Origin: JBQCHF01 sp051953655
Lineage (GTDB): Bacteria > Actinomycetota > Actinomycetes > Motilibacterales > Motilibacteraceae
Direction of reading: 5' to 3'
DNA length: 34,240 nucleotides
Assembly: GCA_051953655.1 (NCBI GenBank)
Contig: JBQCIO010000221.1
Coordinates: 1 to 34,240 of the forward strand
The notes under the pieces are model-generated. The model searched no databases. It was given only the letters and a program-made list of their open reading frames with translations, and was not told the DNA's origin. The position numbers and the translations under genes were made by a program. Positions 24,446 to 32,041 of the stretch are shown in pieces (positions within the stretch are counted from its first letter, which is position 1; the number at the start of each line of letters is the position of its first letter).

Positions 24446-24915
24446 AGCGAGCCCCCGCTGCGCCGGCGGTGCTCCTGCCACCCCTCGAGCAGCTGGCGCT
24501 GCAGGCCGAACATCTCCTTCTCCTCGTCCGGCTCGGCGTGGTCGTAGCCGAGCAGGTGGAGGATCCCGTGCGTGCACAGCAGGTGCAGCTCGTCCTCGGT
24601 GGAGTGGCCCGCCTGGGCGGCCTGCCGGGCGGCGACCACCGGGCAGAGCACGACGTCGCCGAGCAGGCCGGGCACCGGCTCCTCGTCCTCCGAGCCCGGG
24701 CGCAGCTCGTCCATCGGGAAGCTCAGGACGTCGGTGGGGCCGGGCTCGTCCATCCACTGCACGTGCAGCTGCTCCATGGCGTCGACGTCGACGAGCAGGA
24801 TCGACAGCTCGGCCTCGGGATGGATGCGCAGCGCGTCGAGGACGTGCCGCGCGGCGGCGGTCAGGGCCTCCTCGTCCACGGCGACGCCGGACTCGTTGTT
24901 GACCTCGACGCTCAC
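24442..24915 (-). CDS. ybeY: Endoribonuclease YbeY (16S rRNA maturation)
   Basis: This 157-residue zinc endonuclease is needed for 16S rRNA 3'-end maturation and ribosome quality control. The metal triad H116, H120 and H126 lies in THGILHLLGYDH, and the substrate-cleft Arg region precedes it. The earlier segments WMDEPGPTDVLSFPMDE and GDVVLCP are family signatures. GTG 24915 is used because the family starts near VEVNNES; the longer frame to 24999 is not conserved in character. The stop overlaps the next start in GTGA, so the two genes are translationally coupled. It follows phoH by 49 nt. Confidence 0.95.
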   Translation of the reverse strand: MSVEVNNESGVAVDEEALTAAARHVLDALRIHPEAELSILLVDVDAMEQLHVQWMDEPGPTDVLSFPMDELRPGSEDEEPVPGLLGDVVLCPVVAARQAAQAGHSTEDELHLLCTHGILHLLGYDHAEPDEEKEMFGLQRQLLEGWQEHRRRSGGSL

Positions 24916-24964
24916 CGCGGGTGGGTCCCTCTCGTCCTGACGGGGCAGACTGGGATCGAGCGGC

Positions 24965-26011
24965 TCATCGCGAACGGGGCCGGCGCGCGCCGCGGGCACC
25001 GGGGCCGCCGTCGCGGCCCGAGGCGCCGGCTGCGGAGCCCGCGGTCTCGGCGTCGTAGCGCGCGTAGGCCTCCACGATGTCGCTGACCAGGCGGTGCCGG
25101 ACGACGTCGTGGCTCGACAGGCGGCAGAACTCGACGTCCTCGACGCCCTCGAGGATGTCCTGCACCACCCGCAGACCGCTCGCGGTGCCGGCCGGCAGGT
25201 CGACCTGGGTGGTGTCGCCGGTGACGACCACCTTGCTGCCGAAACCGAGACGGGTCAGGAACATCTTCATCTGCTCGGGCGAGGTGTTCTGGGCCTCGTC
25301 GAGGATGATGAAGGCGTCGTTGAGGGTGCGGCCGCGCATGTAGGCCAGCGGGGCGACCTCGATGGTGCCCTCGGTCATCAGCCGCGGGATGGTGGCCGGG
25401 TCCATCATGTCGTGCAGCGCGTCGTAGAGCGGGCGCAGGTAGGGGTCGATCTTCTCGCTGAGCGTGCCGGGCAGGAAGCCCAGCCGCTCCCCCGCCTCCA
25501 CCGCCGGGCGGGTGAGGATGATCCGGGTGACCTGCTTGGCCTGCAGCGCCTGCACCGCCTTGGCCACGGCCAGGTAGGTCTTGCCGGTGCCGGCCGGGCC
25601 GAGCCCGAACACGATGGTGTGCCGGTCGATGGCGTCGACGTAGCGCTTCTGGTTCAGCGTCTTGGGCCGGATGGAGCGCCCGCGGCCGCTGAGGATGTTG
25701 AGGGTGAGGACCTCGGCCGGGCGCTCCTCGGTCTCGGCGCGGAGCATGCCGACCGCGCGCTGCACGGCGTCGGCGGTGAGCCCCTGGCCGGTGCGCAGGA
25801 CGGCGACCAGCTCGGCCACCAGACGCTCGACGAGGGCGACCTCGCCGGCCTCGCCGGAGACCTTGATCTCGTTGCCGCGCACGTGGATCTGCGCGTCGGG
25901 GAAGGCGTCCTCGACCACCCGGAGCAGCTCGTCCTTCGGGCCGAGCAGCGCCACCATGGGCTGGCTCGCCGGGACGACGATCGTGGTCTGTGCCTGCGCG
26001 GTGTCTGCCAT
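24965..26011 (-). CDS. phoH: PhoH-family ATPase
   Basis: This 348-residue PhoH-like P-loop ATPase has an N-terminal KH-like segment (about 25-75: LRVVEDAFPDAQIHVRGNEIKVSG). The ATPase core carries Walker A GLGPAGTGKT (136-145), LTRPAVEAGERLGFLPG, Walker B FIILDEAQN (234-242) and a sensor region VVTGDTTQVDL. Residues from about 325 form a Gly/Arg-rich tail. Linkage to YbeY is widely conserved and points to RNA metabolism, although phosphate-starvation control is known for some members. ATG 26011 heads the phoH-ybeY-CBS-deaminase-like-era operon. Confidence 0.94.
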   Translation of the reverse strand: MADTAQAQTTIVVPASQPMVALLGPKDELLRVVEDAFPDAQIHVRGNEIKVSGEAGEVALVERLVAELVAVLRTGQGLTADAVQRAVGMLRAETEERPAEVLTLNILSGRGRSIRPKTLNQKRYVDAIDRHTIVFGLGPAGTGKTYLAVAKAVQALQAKQVTRIILTRPAVEAGERLGFLPGTLSEKIDPYLRPLYDALHDMMDPATIPRLMTEGTIEVAPLAYMRGRTLNDAFIILDEAQNTSPEQMKMFLTRLGFGSKVVVTGDTTQVDLPAGTASGLRVVQDILEGVEDVEFCRLSSHDVVRHRLVSDIVEAYARYDAETAGSAAGASGRDGGPGARGARRPRSR

Positions 26012-26157
26012 GGCTGGGCCTGCCGGCCTCTTCGCCCTGCTCTCCTGTCTCGGGGTCGCCTGACCTGAGCCATGGTACCCAGCGGGCGCGCGCTATGCCC
26101 GGGTCGCGGCGGTGCGGGTGCCGTGCCGCGGGCTGATGTCACGGTCCTCGCGGCGGG

Positions 26158-27522
26158 TCAGAACGGGATGGGGCCGGTGCCGAACGTGCGCGGCTCGCGG
26201 GTGAAGGGATAGGTCGCCCAGTAGAGCCGGTCCACCGACCCGTCCGCGGCGCGGACCACGCGCAGCACCTCGCCCTGCTCCCGGCCGGACACCGAGCGCC
26301 ACACGTCCTCCCCCTCGCGGGCGAGCACCGCCGGTGCGACCGACGACGGGGCGCCGTCGCGGCGGACCTCGAGCCGGCCCTCGCGCCAGGCGAACACGAA
26401 CCGGGACCCCTCGGACCACCAGCCGCCGAGGAGCTCGGCGGCCTCGGCCGGCACCTCGGGGCCAGGCCGCCACGGGGCGAGCCGCTGCGGGTCGCCGTCG
26501 ACGACGGCCAGGGCGAGGTCGATGGCCAGGCCCCCCGGGTCGGCGCCGGCGGAGGTGTTCACCATGACCACCGCCCCGACCTTCTCGCTGCGGCGGACCG
26601 CCATGCCGGCGAGGAAGCCGGGCATGGCGCCGTCGTGGCCGACGAGGATCCGGTCGCCGCGGCGGTGCAGCATCAGGCCGAGCCCCCACCCGAGCGACCA
26701 CGCCTCGAGGTCGTGCATCACCTGCGGGTGGCACATCTCCTCGAGCGTGGCCGGCGCGAGGACGGCCGGGTCGGGGTCGGCCAGGAAGGCCGCCCAGCGC
26801 GCGAGGTCGGCGGGTGTGGACCACAGCTCGGCGGCCGGCGCGAAGGCGTTGCCGGGGAACTCCGGCTCCTCGAGCAGGACGTCGGCGTAGGGGTGGGAGT
26901 AGTAGCCGGTGGCGTGCGGCGCGCTGCGGCGGACCGTGGTGCGCAGCAGCCCGAGCGGCTCGAGCAGGTGCTGGGCCAGGGCCTGCTCCCAGGTGGTGTG
27001 GCGCAGCCGGGAGACGACCTCGCCGAGCAGGGAGAAGGCGAGGTTGGAGTAGTGCCAGCGTCGGCCGGGCGGGAGGACGTCCTCGGCCTGCTCCAGGCCG
27101 GCGAGCAGCTCCTCGCGGTCCGGGCCCTCCGGGCGCTCCCACACCTCGCCCACCGGCTCGCGCTGCAGGCCGGACAGGTGGCACAGCATGCGCCGCACCG
27201 TCAGGTCGCCGTGCCTGGTCTCGGGCAGGAAGCGGCCGAGCCGGTCGTCGAGCTCGAGCAGCCCCTCGTCCCGGCACTGCATGACCAGGGCGGCGGTGAA
27301 GGTCTTGGTGATCGAGCCGATGCGGAACTGGACGTCCTCGCGCGGGTCGAGCTCGGGGGCGCCGTCGGCGCCGACCCGGGCCGCACCGGCCCCGCCGGTC
27401 CACGCCAGGCCGCCGTCGCGGACCACCGCCGCGGCGACGCCGGCGGCCCGCCAGTCGCGCTGGGCGGACCGGACGCGACGACCCAGGTCGTCCTCGAGGG
27501 CCGCGGGCAGGATGCCGCTCAT
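26158..27522 (-). CDS. Serine beta-lactamase/penicillin-binding-like hydrolase
   Basis: This 454-residue protein has a class C beta-lactamase-like domain (about 15-370) with nucleophile S70 in SITK (70-73), Y158-S-N160 and H296-D-G298 replacing the usual K-T/S-G. The HxG form is typical of esterase or peptidase members (EstB/DmpB-like), so hydrolysis of esters or D-amino acid peptides is more likely than antibiotic resistance. A C-terminal domain (about 385-454) is beta-rich. No signal peptide is visible, so it is cytoplasmic as annotated. ATG 27522 overlaps the HIT stop in ATGA. Confidence 0.88.
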   Translation of the reverse strand: MSGILPAALEDDLGRRVRSAQRDWRAAGVAAAVVRDGGLAWTGGAGAARVGADGAPELDPREDVQFRIGSITKTFTAALVMQCRDEGLLELDDRLGRFLPETRHGDLTVRRMLCHLSGLQREPVGEVWERPEGPDREELLAGLEQAEDVLPPGRRWHYSNLAFSLLGEVVSRLRHTTWEQALAQHLLEPLGLLRTTVRRSAPHATGYYSHPYADVLLEEPEFPGNAFAPAAELWSTPADLARWAAFLADPDPAVLAPATLEEMCHPQVMHDLEAWSLGWGLGLMLHRRGDRILVGHDGAMPGFLAGMAVRRSEKVGAVVMVNTSAGADPGGLAIDLALAVVDGDPQRLAPWRPGPEVPAEAAELLGGWWSEGSRFVFAWREGRLEVRRDGAPSSVAPAVLAREGEDVWRSVSGREQGEVLRVVRAADGSVDRLYWATYPFTREPRTFGTGPIPF

Positions 27523-27893
27523 CCCGGCGGCCACTCGAGCGGGCGCCCGGTGAGGACGTGGCCGTGCACGTGCCACACGCTCTGGCCGGCGAGGGCACCG
27601 GTGTTGAAGACCAGGCGGTACTCGCCACCACCCTCCGCGCCGGCCACCTCGGCGCCGACGAGCACCAGCTCGGCGAGCACGCCAGGGTCGGCGGCGGCCA
27701 GCGCGGCGACGTCGCGGTGGTGCGCGCGCGGGACGACCAGGACATGGGTGGGTGCCTGCGGGTTGACGTCGCGGAAGGCGACCACGTGCTCACCCTCGCG
27801 GACGAGGGTGGCCGGGATCTCGCCGGCGACGATCCGGCAGAACAGGCAGTCGGCCGCGTCCGGCGGCGGGCTGCTCTCGACGGCGTCGGCCAT
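27519..27893 (-). CDS. HIT-family nucleotide hydrolase
   Basis: This 124-residue protein of the HINT branch hydrolyses purine nucleoside phosphoramidates or similar adenylated substrates. It has the histidine triad HVHGHV (108-113) with the conserved preceding NTGALAGQSVWH, and N-terminal Cys16 and Cys19 in DCLFCRIVAGEIPA, which with a His form the zinc site of Fhit-like relatives. The stop overlaps the hydrolase start (ATGA), so both are produced together. It has its own upstream gap, which holds no other feature I recognise. Confidence 0.93.
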   Translation of the reverse strand: MADAVESSPPPDAADCLFCRIVAGEIPATLVREGEHVVAFRDVNPQAPTHVLVVPRAHHRDVAALAAADPGVLAELVLVGAEVAGAEGGGEYRLVFNTGALAGQSVWHVHGHVLTGRPLEWPPG

Positions 27894-28187
27894 GGCCGGA
27901 CCCTACCCACAGTGCCCGTGCCGCTCCGCCCTCGCCCCTCCGGTGACCGCCGCGCGCCACTCACGGTCCTGGGGAGCAGTGCGTGGCGAGCAGCGCGTGG
28001 TGAGCGGTGACCGGGGCGGCACGACGCGGGATGATCCGACCGGGAGCCTCGCGCCCGGCGTGTCAACGCCGGCGGCCGGGTGCGCGTCCTGTCAGGTGTG
28101 AGGATCGAGCGACCGCCGGCCGGCGCCGCCACGGCGAGCGTCGGGTACGAGGATGGCAGGGCGTGGCCCGGGGGACGGAGGTGGGCG
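27894..28187. other. 294-nt gap between HIT and sigma genes
   Basis: This divergent gap should hold the promoters of both neighbouring genes, but I cannot point to clear -35/-10 pairs. It holds a weak 14-bp direct repeat (GAGCAGTGCGTGGC at 27974, GAGCAGCGCGTGGT at 27988, then a degenerate third unit). I see no gene. Confidence 0.4.
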
Positions 28188-28769
28188 GTGGGCGGGTCCG
28201 ACAGTGCCGCCGACGGCACCGGCTCCCGGCCCGAGCCAGCCACCGGTGCCGCCGTCCCGGTGCTGGACGAGCGGCGGTGGGACGCCGACCACGCGGTCAC
28301 GGCGCTCTACGGCGCCCACTACCGCCCGCTGGTGCGGCTGGCCGCGCTGCTGCTGCACGACGTCGCCGCGGCGGAGGAGGTCGTGCAGGAGGCGTTCATC
28401 GGGCTGCACGGACGCTGGTCGGGGCTGCGCGACAGCGGGGCCGCGCTGGGCTACCTGCGCCGCAGCGTGGTCAACGGCTCGCGGTCGGCGCTGCGGCACC
28501 GGGACGTCGTCGAGCGGCACGCCCCCGCGCCGGGGGTCGACGGTGCGAGCGCGGAGGAGGGGGCCCTCGCCGCGCTGGAGCGGCAGGCGGTCGTCCAGGC
28601 CGTGCGCGCGCTGCCCGCCCGCCAGCGGGAGGCGATGGTGCTGCGCTACTACGCCGACCTGTCCGAGGAGGAGACGGCCACGGCCATGGGGATCAGCCGC
28701 GGGTCGGTGAAGACCCACACCTCCCGGGGGCTGGCCGCGGTGCGCGAGGCGCTGGGGAGGGCGTCGTGA
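28188..28769 (+). CDS. ECF-type sigma factor (SigE-family-like)
   Basis: This 193-residue sigma factor has region 2 (about 33-100: DADHAVTALYGAHYRPLVRLAALLLHDVAAAEEVVQEAFIGLHGRW) and region 4 (about 135-185: ALPARQREAMVLRYYADLSEEETATAMGISRGSVKTHTSRGLAAVREAL) with recognition helix SRGSVKTHTSRGL. GTG 28188 has GGAGG six nt upstream and fixes the start; the open frame runs to 28080 but has no better site. Its stop overlaps the next start in GTGA, so the membrane partner is made with it. I found no ECF-type promoter in the 294-nt gap before it. Confidence 0.9.
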   Translation: MGGSDSAADGTGSRPEPATGAAVPVLDERRWDADHAVTALYGAHYRPLVRLAALLLHDVAAAEEVVQEAFIGLHGRWSGLRDSGAALGYLRRSVVNGSRSALRHRDVVERHAPAPGVDGASAEEGALAALERQAVVQAVRALPARQREAMVLRYYADLSEEETATAMGISRGSVKTHTSRGLAAVREALGRAS

Positions 28770-29854
28770 GCGACCGGTCCGGCCGACGGGTGCCCGACGG
28801 GGCCGACCTCGAGGACCTGGTGCGGCGCTCCCTGCACGAGGAGGCGGGCTCGGTGGAGCCCTCGGGCGACGGGCTGTCCCGGATCCGCGAGGGGGTGCGG
28901 GAGACCGGGTCCGGCGACGGGACAGCTCCGCGGCACCGCCGGGCGCTGCTCGCGGTGGCCGCGGCGGGGGTTGCGGTCCTGGCCGGCGTCGGCGTGGCGC
29001 TGGCCGGCCGCGGGGACGACTCCACGATCGCGACGCCGCCCACGCCGACGAGCGCCCCGACGACCGCCGCCAGCGTCGCACCCACGCCGTCCCCGTCGGC
29101 CAGCGCCTCCCCCACTGCGAGCGGCGCCGGCTCGGCGACGCCGTCGGCGGGCAGCGCGGCGCTGCCGGTCTACTACGTCGCCGACGTCGCGGGGCAGACG
29201 CGCCTCTACCGCGAGTTCCACGCACCGACGACCCCGCCCGCGGACGCCGGCCGGGCCGCGCTGGAGGAGATGCTGCACGGCGAGCCGGCCGACCCGGACT
29301 ACACCTCGCTGTGGCCGCGGTCGACGTCGATCGTCTCCTACGAGGTGTCGGACGGAACCGCGACCGTGGATCTCTCCTCCGACGCGACGTCGGCGTCGGC
29401 GGGCCCGGAGCAGACGACGGCGAGCGTGCAGCAGCTGGTCTACACGCTCACCGCGGCGGACCCGGCGGTCAAGCGGGTGCGCCTGCTGTTGGGCGGCCAG
29501 CAGGTGAAGACGCTGTGGGGCCACCCGGTGGGCGACCAGCCGCTGGAGCGCGCGCCCTCGCTCGACGTGCAGGGGCTGATCTGGATCATCGACCCCGCGC
29601 AGGGCACGACCAGCGGGTCGCCGGTCACCGTGCGGGTCTACGGCACGGCCTTCGAGGGAAACGTCGTGCTCAAGGTGTTCCGCGGCGCGACGGAGGTCGA
29701 GAGCACCTTCGTGACGACGGCCATGGGCTCCTTCGCAGAGGCCTCGACGCAGATCGACCTCGCCCCCGGCACCTACTCGCTGCGCGCCTACGACGAGAAC
29801 GCCGAGGACGGCACGCTCACCGAGCGGGACAGCAAGGACTTCACGGTGCGGTGA
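28766..29854 (+). CDS. Membrane protein with GerMN and Gmad2 domains, likely regulator of the sigma factor
   Basis: This 362-residue protein is coupled to the sigma gene by a GTGA overlap. The N-terminal cytoplasmic part (1-57) has DLEDLVRRSLHEEAGSVEPSGDGLSRIRE, a segment seen in proteins encoded next to ECF sigma factors in this group. One membrane segment (58-80: RRALLAVAAAGVAVLAGVG), a Pro/Thr/Ser/Ala linker (85-132), a GerMN domain (about 133-255, the LpqB/GerM type) and a Gmad2 domain (about 270-362) follow outside the membrane. I infer an anti-sigma-like sensor; no zinc motif (HxxxCxxC) is present. A GGGGAGGG site precedes GTG 28766. Confidence 0.85.
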   Translation: MSDRSGRRVPDGADLEDLVRRSLHEEAGSVEPSGDGLSRIREGVRETGSGDGTAPRHRRALLAVAAAGVAVLAGVGVALAGRGDDSTIATPPTPTSAPTTAASVAPTPSPSASASPTASGAGSATPSAGSAALPVYYVADVAGQTRLYREFHAPTTPPADAGRAALEEMLHGEPADPDYTSLWPRSTSIVSYEVSDGTATVDLSSDATSASAGPEQTTASVQQLVYTLTAADPAVKRVRLLLGGQQVKTLWGHPVGDQPLERAPSLDVQGLIWIIDPAQGTTSGSPVTVRVYGTAFEGNVVLKVFRGATEVESTFVTTAMGSFAEASTQIDLAPGTYSLRAYDENAEDGTLTERDSKDFTVR

Positions 29855-29873
29855 GAGTTCCCGGGGGGCGACC

Positions 29874-29939
29874 GAACGATCACGGGGACGTGATCGTTCC
29901 ATGCTCACCGCACCAGATCTGGCGCGGTGAGCATGGAAC
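29874..29939 (-). repeat. 66-bp double-hairpin repeat, copy B (reverse orientation)
   Basis: Hairpin 2 (29874-29899) is GAACGATCACG-GGGA-CGTGATCGTTC with perfect 11-bp arms. Hairpin 1 (29896-29939) has 21 of 22 positions pairing around AGATCT. The whole is the inverted equivalent of copy A. It lies between the convergent GerMN and rsmE genes. Confidence 0.9.
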
Positions 29940-29960
29940 TGCGGAGGTGAGGACCTTCCG

Positions 29961-30722
29961 TCAGGCCCAGCGGCCCAGCCTGGAGCTGAGCACGGACAGG
30001 GCGGCGACGCCGGCGGTGGAGGTGCGCAGCACGGTCGGGCCGAGGCGCAGCGGGACGGCGCCGGCGTCGGCGAAGGCGGCCAGCTCCTCCGGGGAGACGC
30101 CGCCCTCCGGGCCGACGACGAGCACGACGTCGCCGGCCGCGGGCAGCGGCACGGCGGCCAGCGGCTCGACGGCCTCCTCGTGCAGCACCGCGGCCAACCC
30201 ACCAACGCCGACGGCCTCGCGGATCCGGCTCACCACGTCCTTGGTCGAGGCCGCCTCGGCCACCAGCGGCACCCGCGCGCGCCGGGCCTGCTTGCCCGCC
30301 TCCCGCGCGGTGGAGCGCCAGCGCTCGAGCGCCTTGGCGCCGCGGTCGCCGCGCCACTGCACCACCGAGCGCGAGGCCTGCCACGGCACCACGACGTCGA
30401 CGCCGACCTCGGTCATCGTCTCCACGGCCAGCTCGCCGCGGTCGCCCTTGGGCAGCGCCTGCACCACGACGAGCCGCGGCGACGGCTCGGGCTGGTGGCG
30501 CACCGCGTCGACGTCGACCGCCAGCGCGTCGCGGCCGACCACCTCCGCCACCGTGCCCTCGACCACGGTCCCCTCGCCGTCGGCGAGGTCGACCCGCTCC
30601 CCCACCTCCAGCCGGCGCACGACTACCGCGTGCCGTCCCTCCGGGCCGTCGAGCAGCACCCGGGCCCCGGCGTCGACGCCGGCCAGCCGCCCGGCCGGCA
30701 CCAGGAAGACCGGCGCGGTCAT
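29961..30722 (-). CDS. rsmE: 16S rRNA m3U1498 methyltransferase
   Basis: This 253-residue SPOUT enzyme methylates U1498 of 16S rRNA with SAM. It has an N-terminal PUA-like domain (about 1-75: FLVPAGRLAGVDAGARVLLDGPEGRHAVVVRR). The SPOUT domain carries LPKGDRGELAVETMTEVGV, VPWQASRSVVQW and, at the knot, LVVGPEGGVSPEELAAF followed by LRLGPTVLRTSTAGVAAL. The length fits the family. ATG 30722 follows the hairpin cluster at 30746-30841, so rsmE may depend on read-through from dnaJ. Confidence 0.95.
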   Translation of the reverse strand: MTAPVFLVPAGRLAGVDAGARVLLDGPEGRHAVVVRRLEVGERVDLADGEGTVVEGTVAEVVGRDALAVDVDAVRHQPEPSPRLVVVQALPKGDRGELAVETMTEVGVDVVVPWQASRSVVQWRGDRGAKALERWRSTAREAGKQARRARVPLVAEAASTKDVVSRIREAVGVGGLAAVLHEEAVEPLAAVPLPAAGDVVLVVGPEGGVSPEELAAFADAGAVPLRLGPTVLRTSTAGVAALSVLSSRLGRWA

Positions 30723-30745
30723 CGCCCCACCCCGAGACCCTTGTT

Positions 30746-30841
30746 CGTGATCATGCGATCGGGGTGATCATGCAACGCGCGTGATCGTGAAGAGTCACAA
30801 GATCGTACGGGGCGCATGATCACGGGAATTGCATGATCACG
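30746..30841. repeat. Nested 96-bp inverted repeat built from GTGATCATGC units
   Basis: CGTGATCATGC (30746) and GTGATCATGC (30764) on the left mirror GCATGATCAC (30814) and GCATGATCACG (30831) on the right, all about one centre at 30793.5. An inner GATC pair (30783 and 30801) shares that centre. Over 41-base arms about 30 positions pair. It lies between dnaJ and rsmE. Confidence 0.85.
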
Positions 30842-30855
30842 CATGGGAGGGGTGG

Positions 30856-31980
30856 TCAGCGGCCGTTGAAGGCGTCGCGCAGGCGGGAGAAGAAACCCTG
30901 CTGGCCGGGGTGGAACTGGCCCTGCGGGGTGTCCTCGCCGCGCAGCTCGGCGAGCTTGCGCAGCAGCGCCTCCTGCTCGGCGTCGAGCTTGGTCGGGGTG
31001 ACGACCTCGACGTGGATGAGCAGGTCGCCGCGGCCCGAGCCGCGCAGGTGCTGGACGCCCCGGCCGTGCAGCGGGATGACCTGCCCGGACTGGGTGCCGG
31101 GGCGGATGTCGATGTCCTCGTGGCCGTCGAGGGTCTCCAGCGGGACCTGCGTGCCCAGCGCGGCGGCGGTCATCGGCAGGGTGACGGTGCAGTGCAGGTC
31201 GTCGCCGCGGCGCTGGAACATCTCGTGCGGACGTTCGTGGACCTCCACGTAGAGGTCGCCGGCCGGTCCGCCGCCGGGGCCGATCTCGCCCTCGCCGGCC
31301 AGCTGGATGCGCGTGCCGGTGTCCACCCCGGCGGGGATCTTGAGGGTGAGCGCCCGGCGGGTGCGGACCCGACCCTCGCCGCCGCACTCGCTGCACGGGG
31401 TGGGGATGACGGTGCCGAAGCCCTGGCAGGCCGAGCAGACGCGGGCGGTCATCACCTGCCCGAGGAACGAGCGGGCCACCTGCTGCACCTCGCCGCGGCC
31501 CTTGCAGATGTCGCAGGTGCGCAGGGAGGTGCCGGGGGCGGTGCCCTCGCCGGAGCAGGTGGGGCACAGCACCGCGGTGTCGACCTTGAGCTCGCGCGTG
31601 GTGCCGAACGCGGCCTCGGCGAGGTCGACGTCGAGGCGGATCATCGCGTCCTGCCCGCGCCGGGCTCGAGAGCGGGGTCCGCGGGTGGCGGTGCCGCCGA
31701 AGAACGCGTCCATGATGTCGCTGAAGCCGAACCCGGCGCCGAAGCCGCCGCCGCTGGACATCGGGTCGCCGCCGAGGTCGTACATCTCGCGCTTCTGCGG
31801 GTCCGAGAGGACCTCGTAGGCGGCGGTGACGTGCTTGAACCGCTCCTGCGTCTCCGGGTCGGGGTTGACGTCCGGGTGCAGCTCGCGGGCCAGCCGCCGG
31901 TAGGCCTTCTTGATCTCCTCCGGCGTGGCGTCCCGGCTGACGCCGAGGGCGGCGTAGTGGTCGGTGGGCGAGGTGGGCAC
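30856..31980 (-). CDS. dnaJ: Molecular chaperone DnaJ (zinc-finger type, actinobacterial DnaJ2)
   Basis: This 374-residue co-chaperone stimulates DnaK ATPase and binds unfolded protein. The J domain (1-70) has HPD at 35-37. A Gly/Phe-rich region follows (76-95). Four CxxCxGxG repeats lie at 139-146, 156-163, 182-189 and 196-203 (CPTCSGEG, CDICKGRG, CSACQGFG, CSECGGEG). Then come C-terminal client-binding domains and a short tail ending FNGR. GTG 31980 starts it, 61 nt after hrcA, so the pair is under one CIRCE operator. No dnaK or grpE gene is nearby, which fits the second dnaJ copy of actinobacteria. Confidence 0.97.
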   Translation of the reverse strand: MPTSPTDHYAALGVSRDATPEEIKKAYRRLARELHPDVNPDPETQERFKHVTAAYEVLSDPQKREMYDLGGDPMSSGGGFGAGFGFSDIMDAFFGGTATRGPRSRARRGQDAMIRLDVDLAEAAFGTTRELKVDTAVLCPTCSGEGTAPGTSLRTCDICKGRGEVQQVARSFLGQVMTARVCSACQGFGTVIPTPCSECGGEGRVRTRRALTLKIPAGVDTGTRIQLAGEGEIGPGGGPAGDLYVEVHERPHEMFQRRGDDLHCTVTLPMTAAALGTQVPLETLDGHEDIDIRPGTQSGQVIPLHGRGVQHLRGSGRGDLLIHVEVVTPTKLDAEQEALLRKLAELRGEDTPQGQFHPGQQGFFSRLRDAFNGR

Positions 31981-32041
31981 GCGGGATGTCTCCTGACGCG
32001 ATCGGGACAGTCGGCGGAGCGGGAGGGGCGGAGCTGAGAAC

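Noticed and set aside
27974..28015. Two and a half 14-bp direct repeats before the sigma gene, as possible regulator sites.
   Set aside because: Only two units are similar and they are made of words common in this GC-rich DNA, so I could not support a function.
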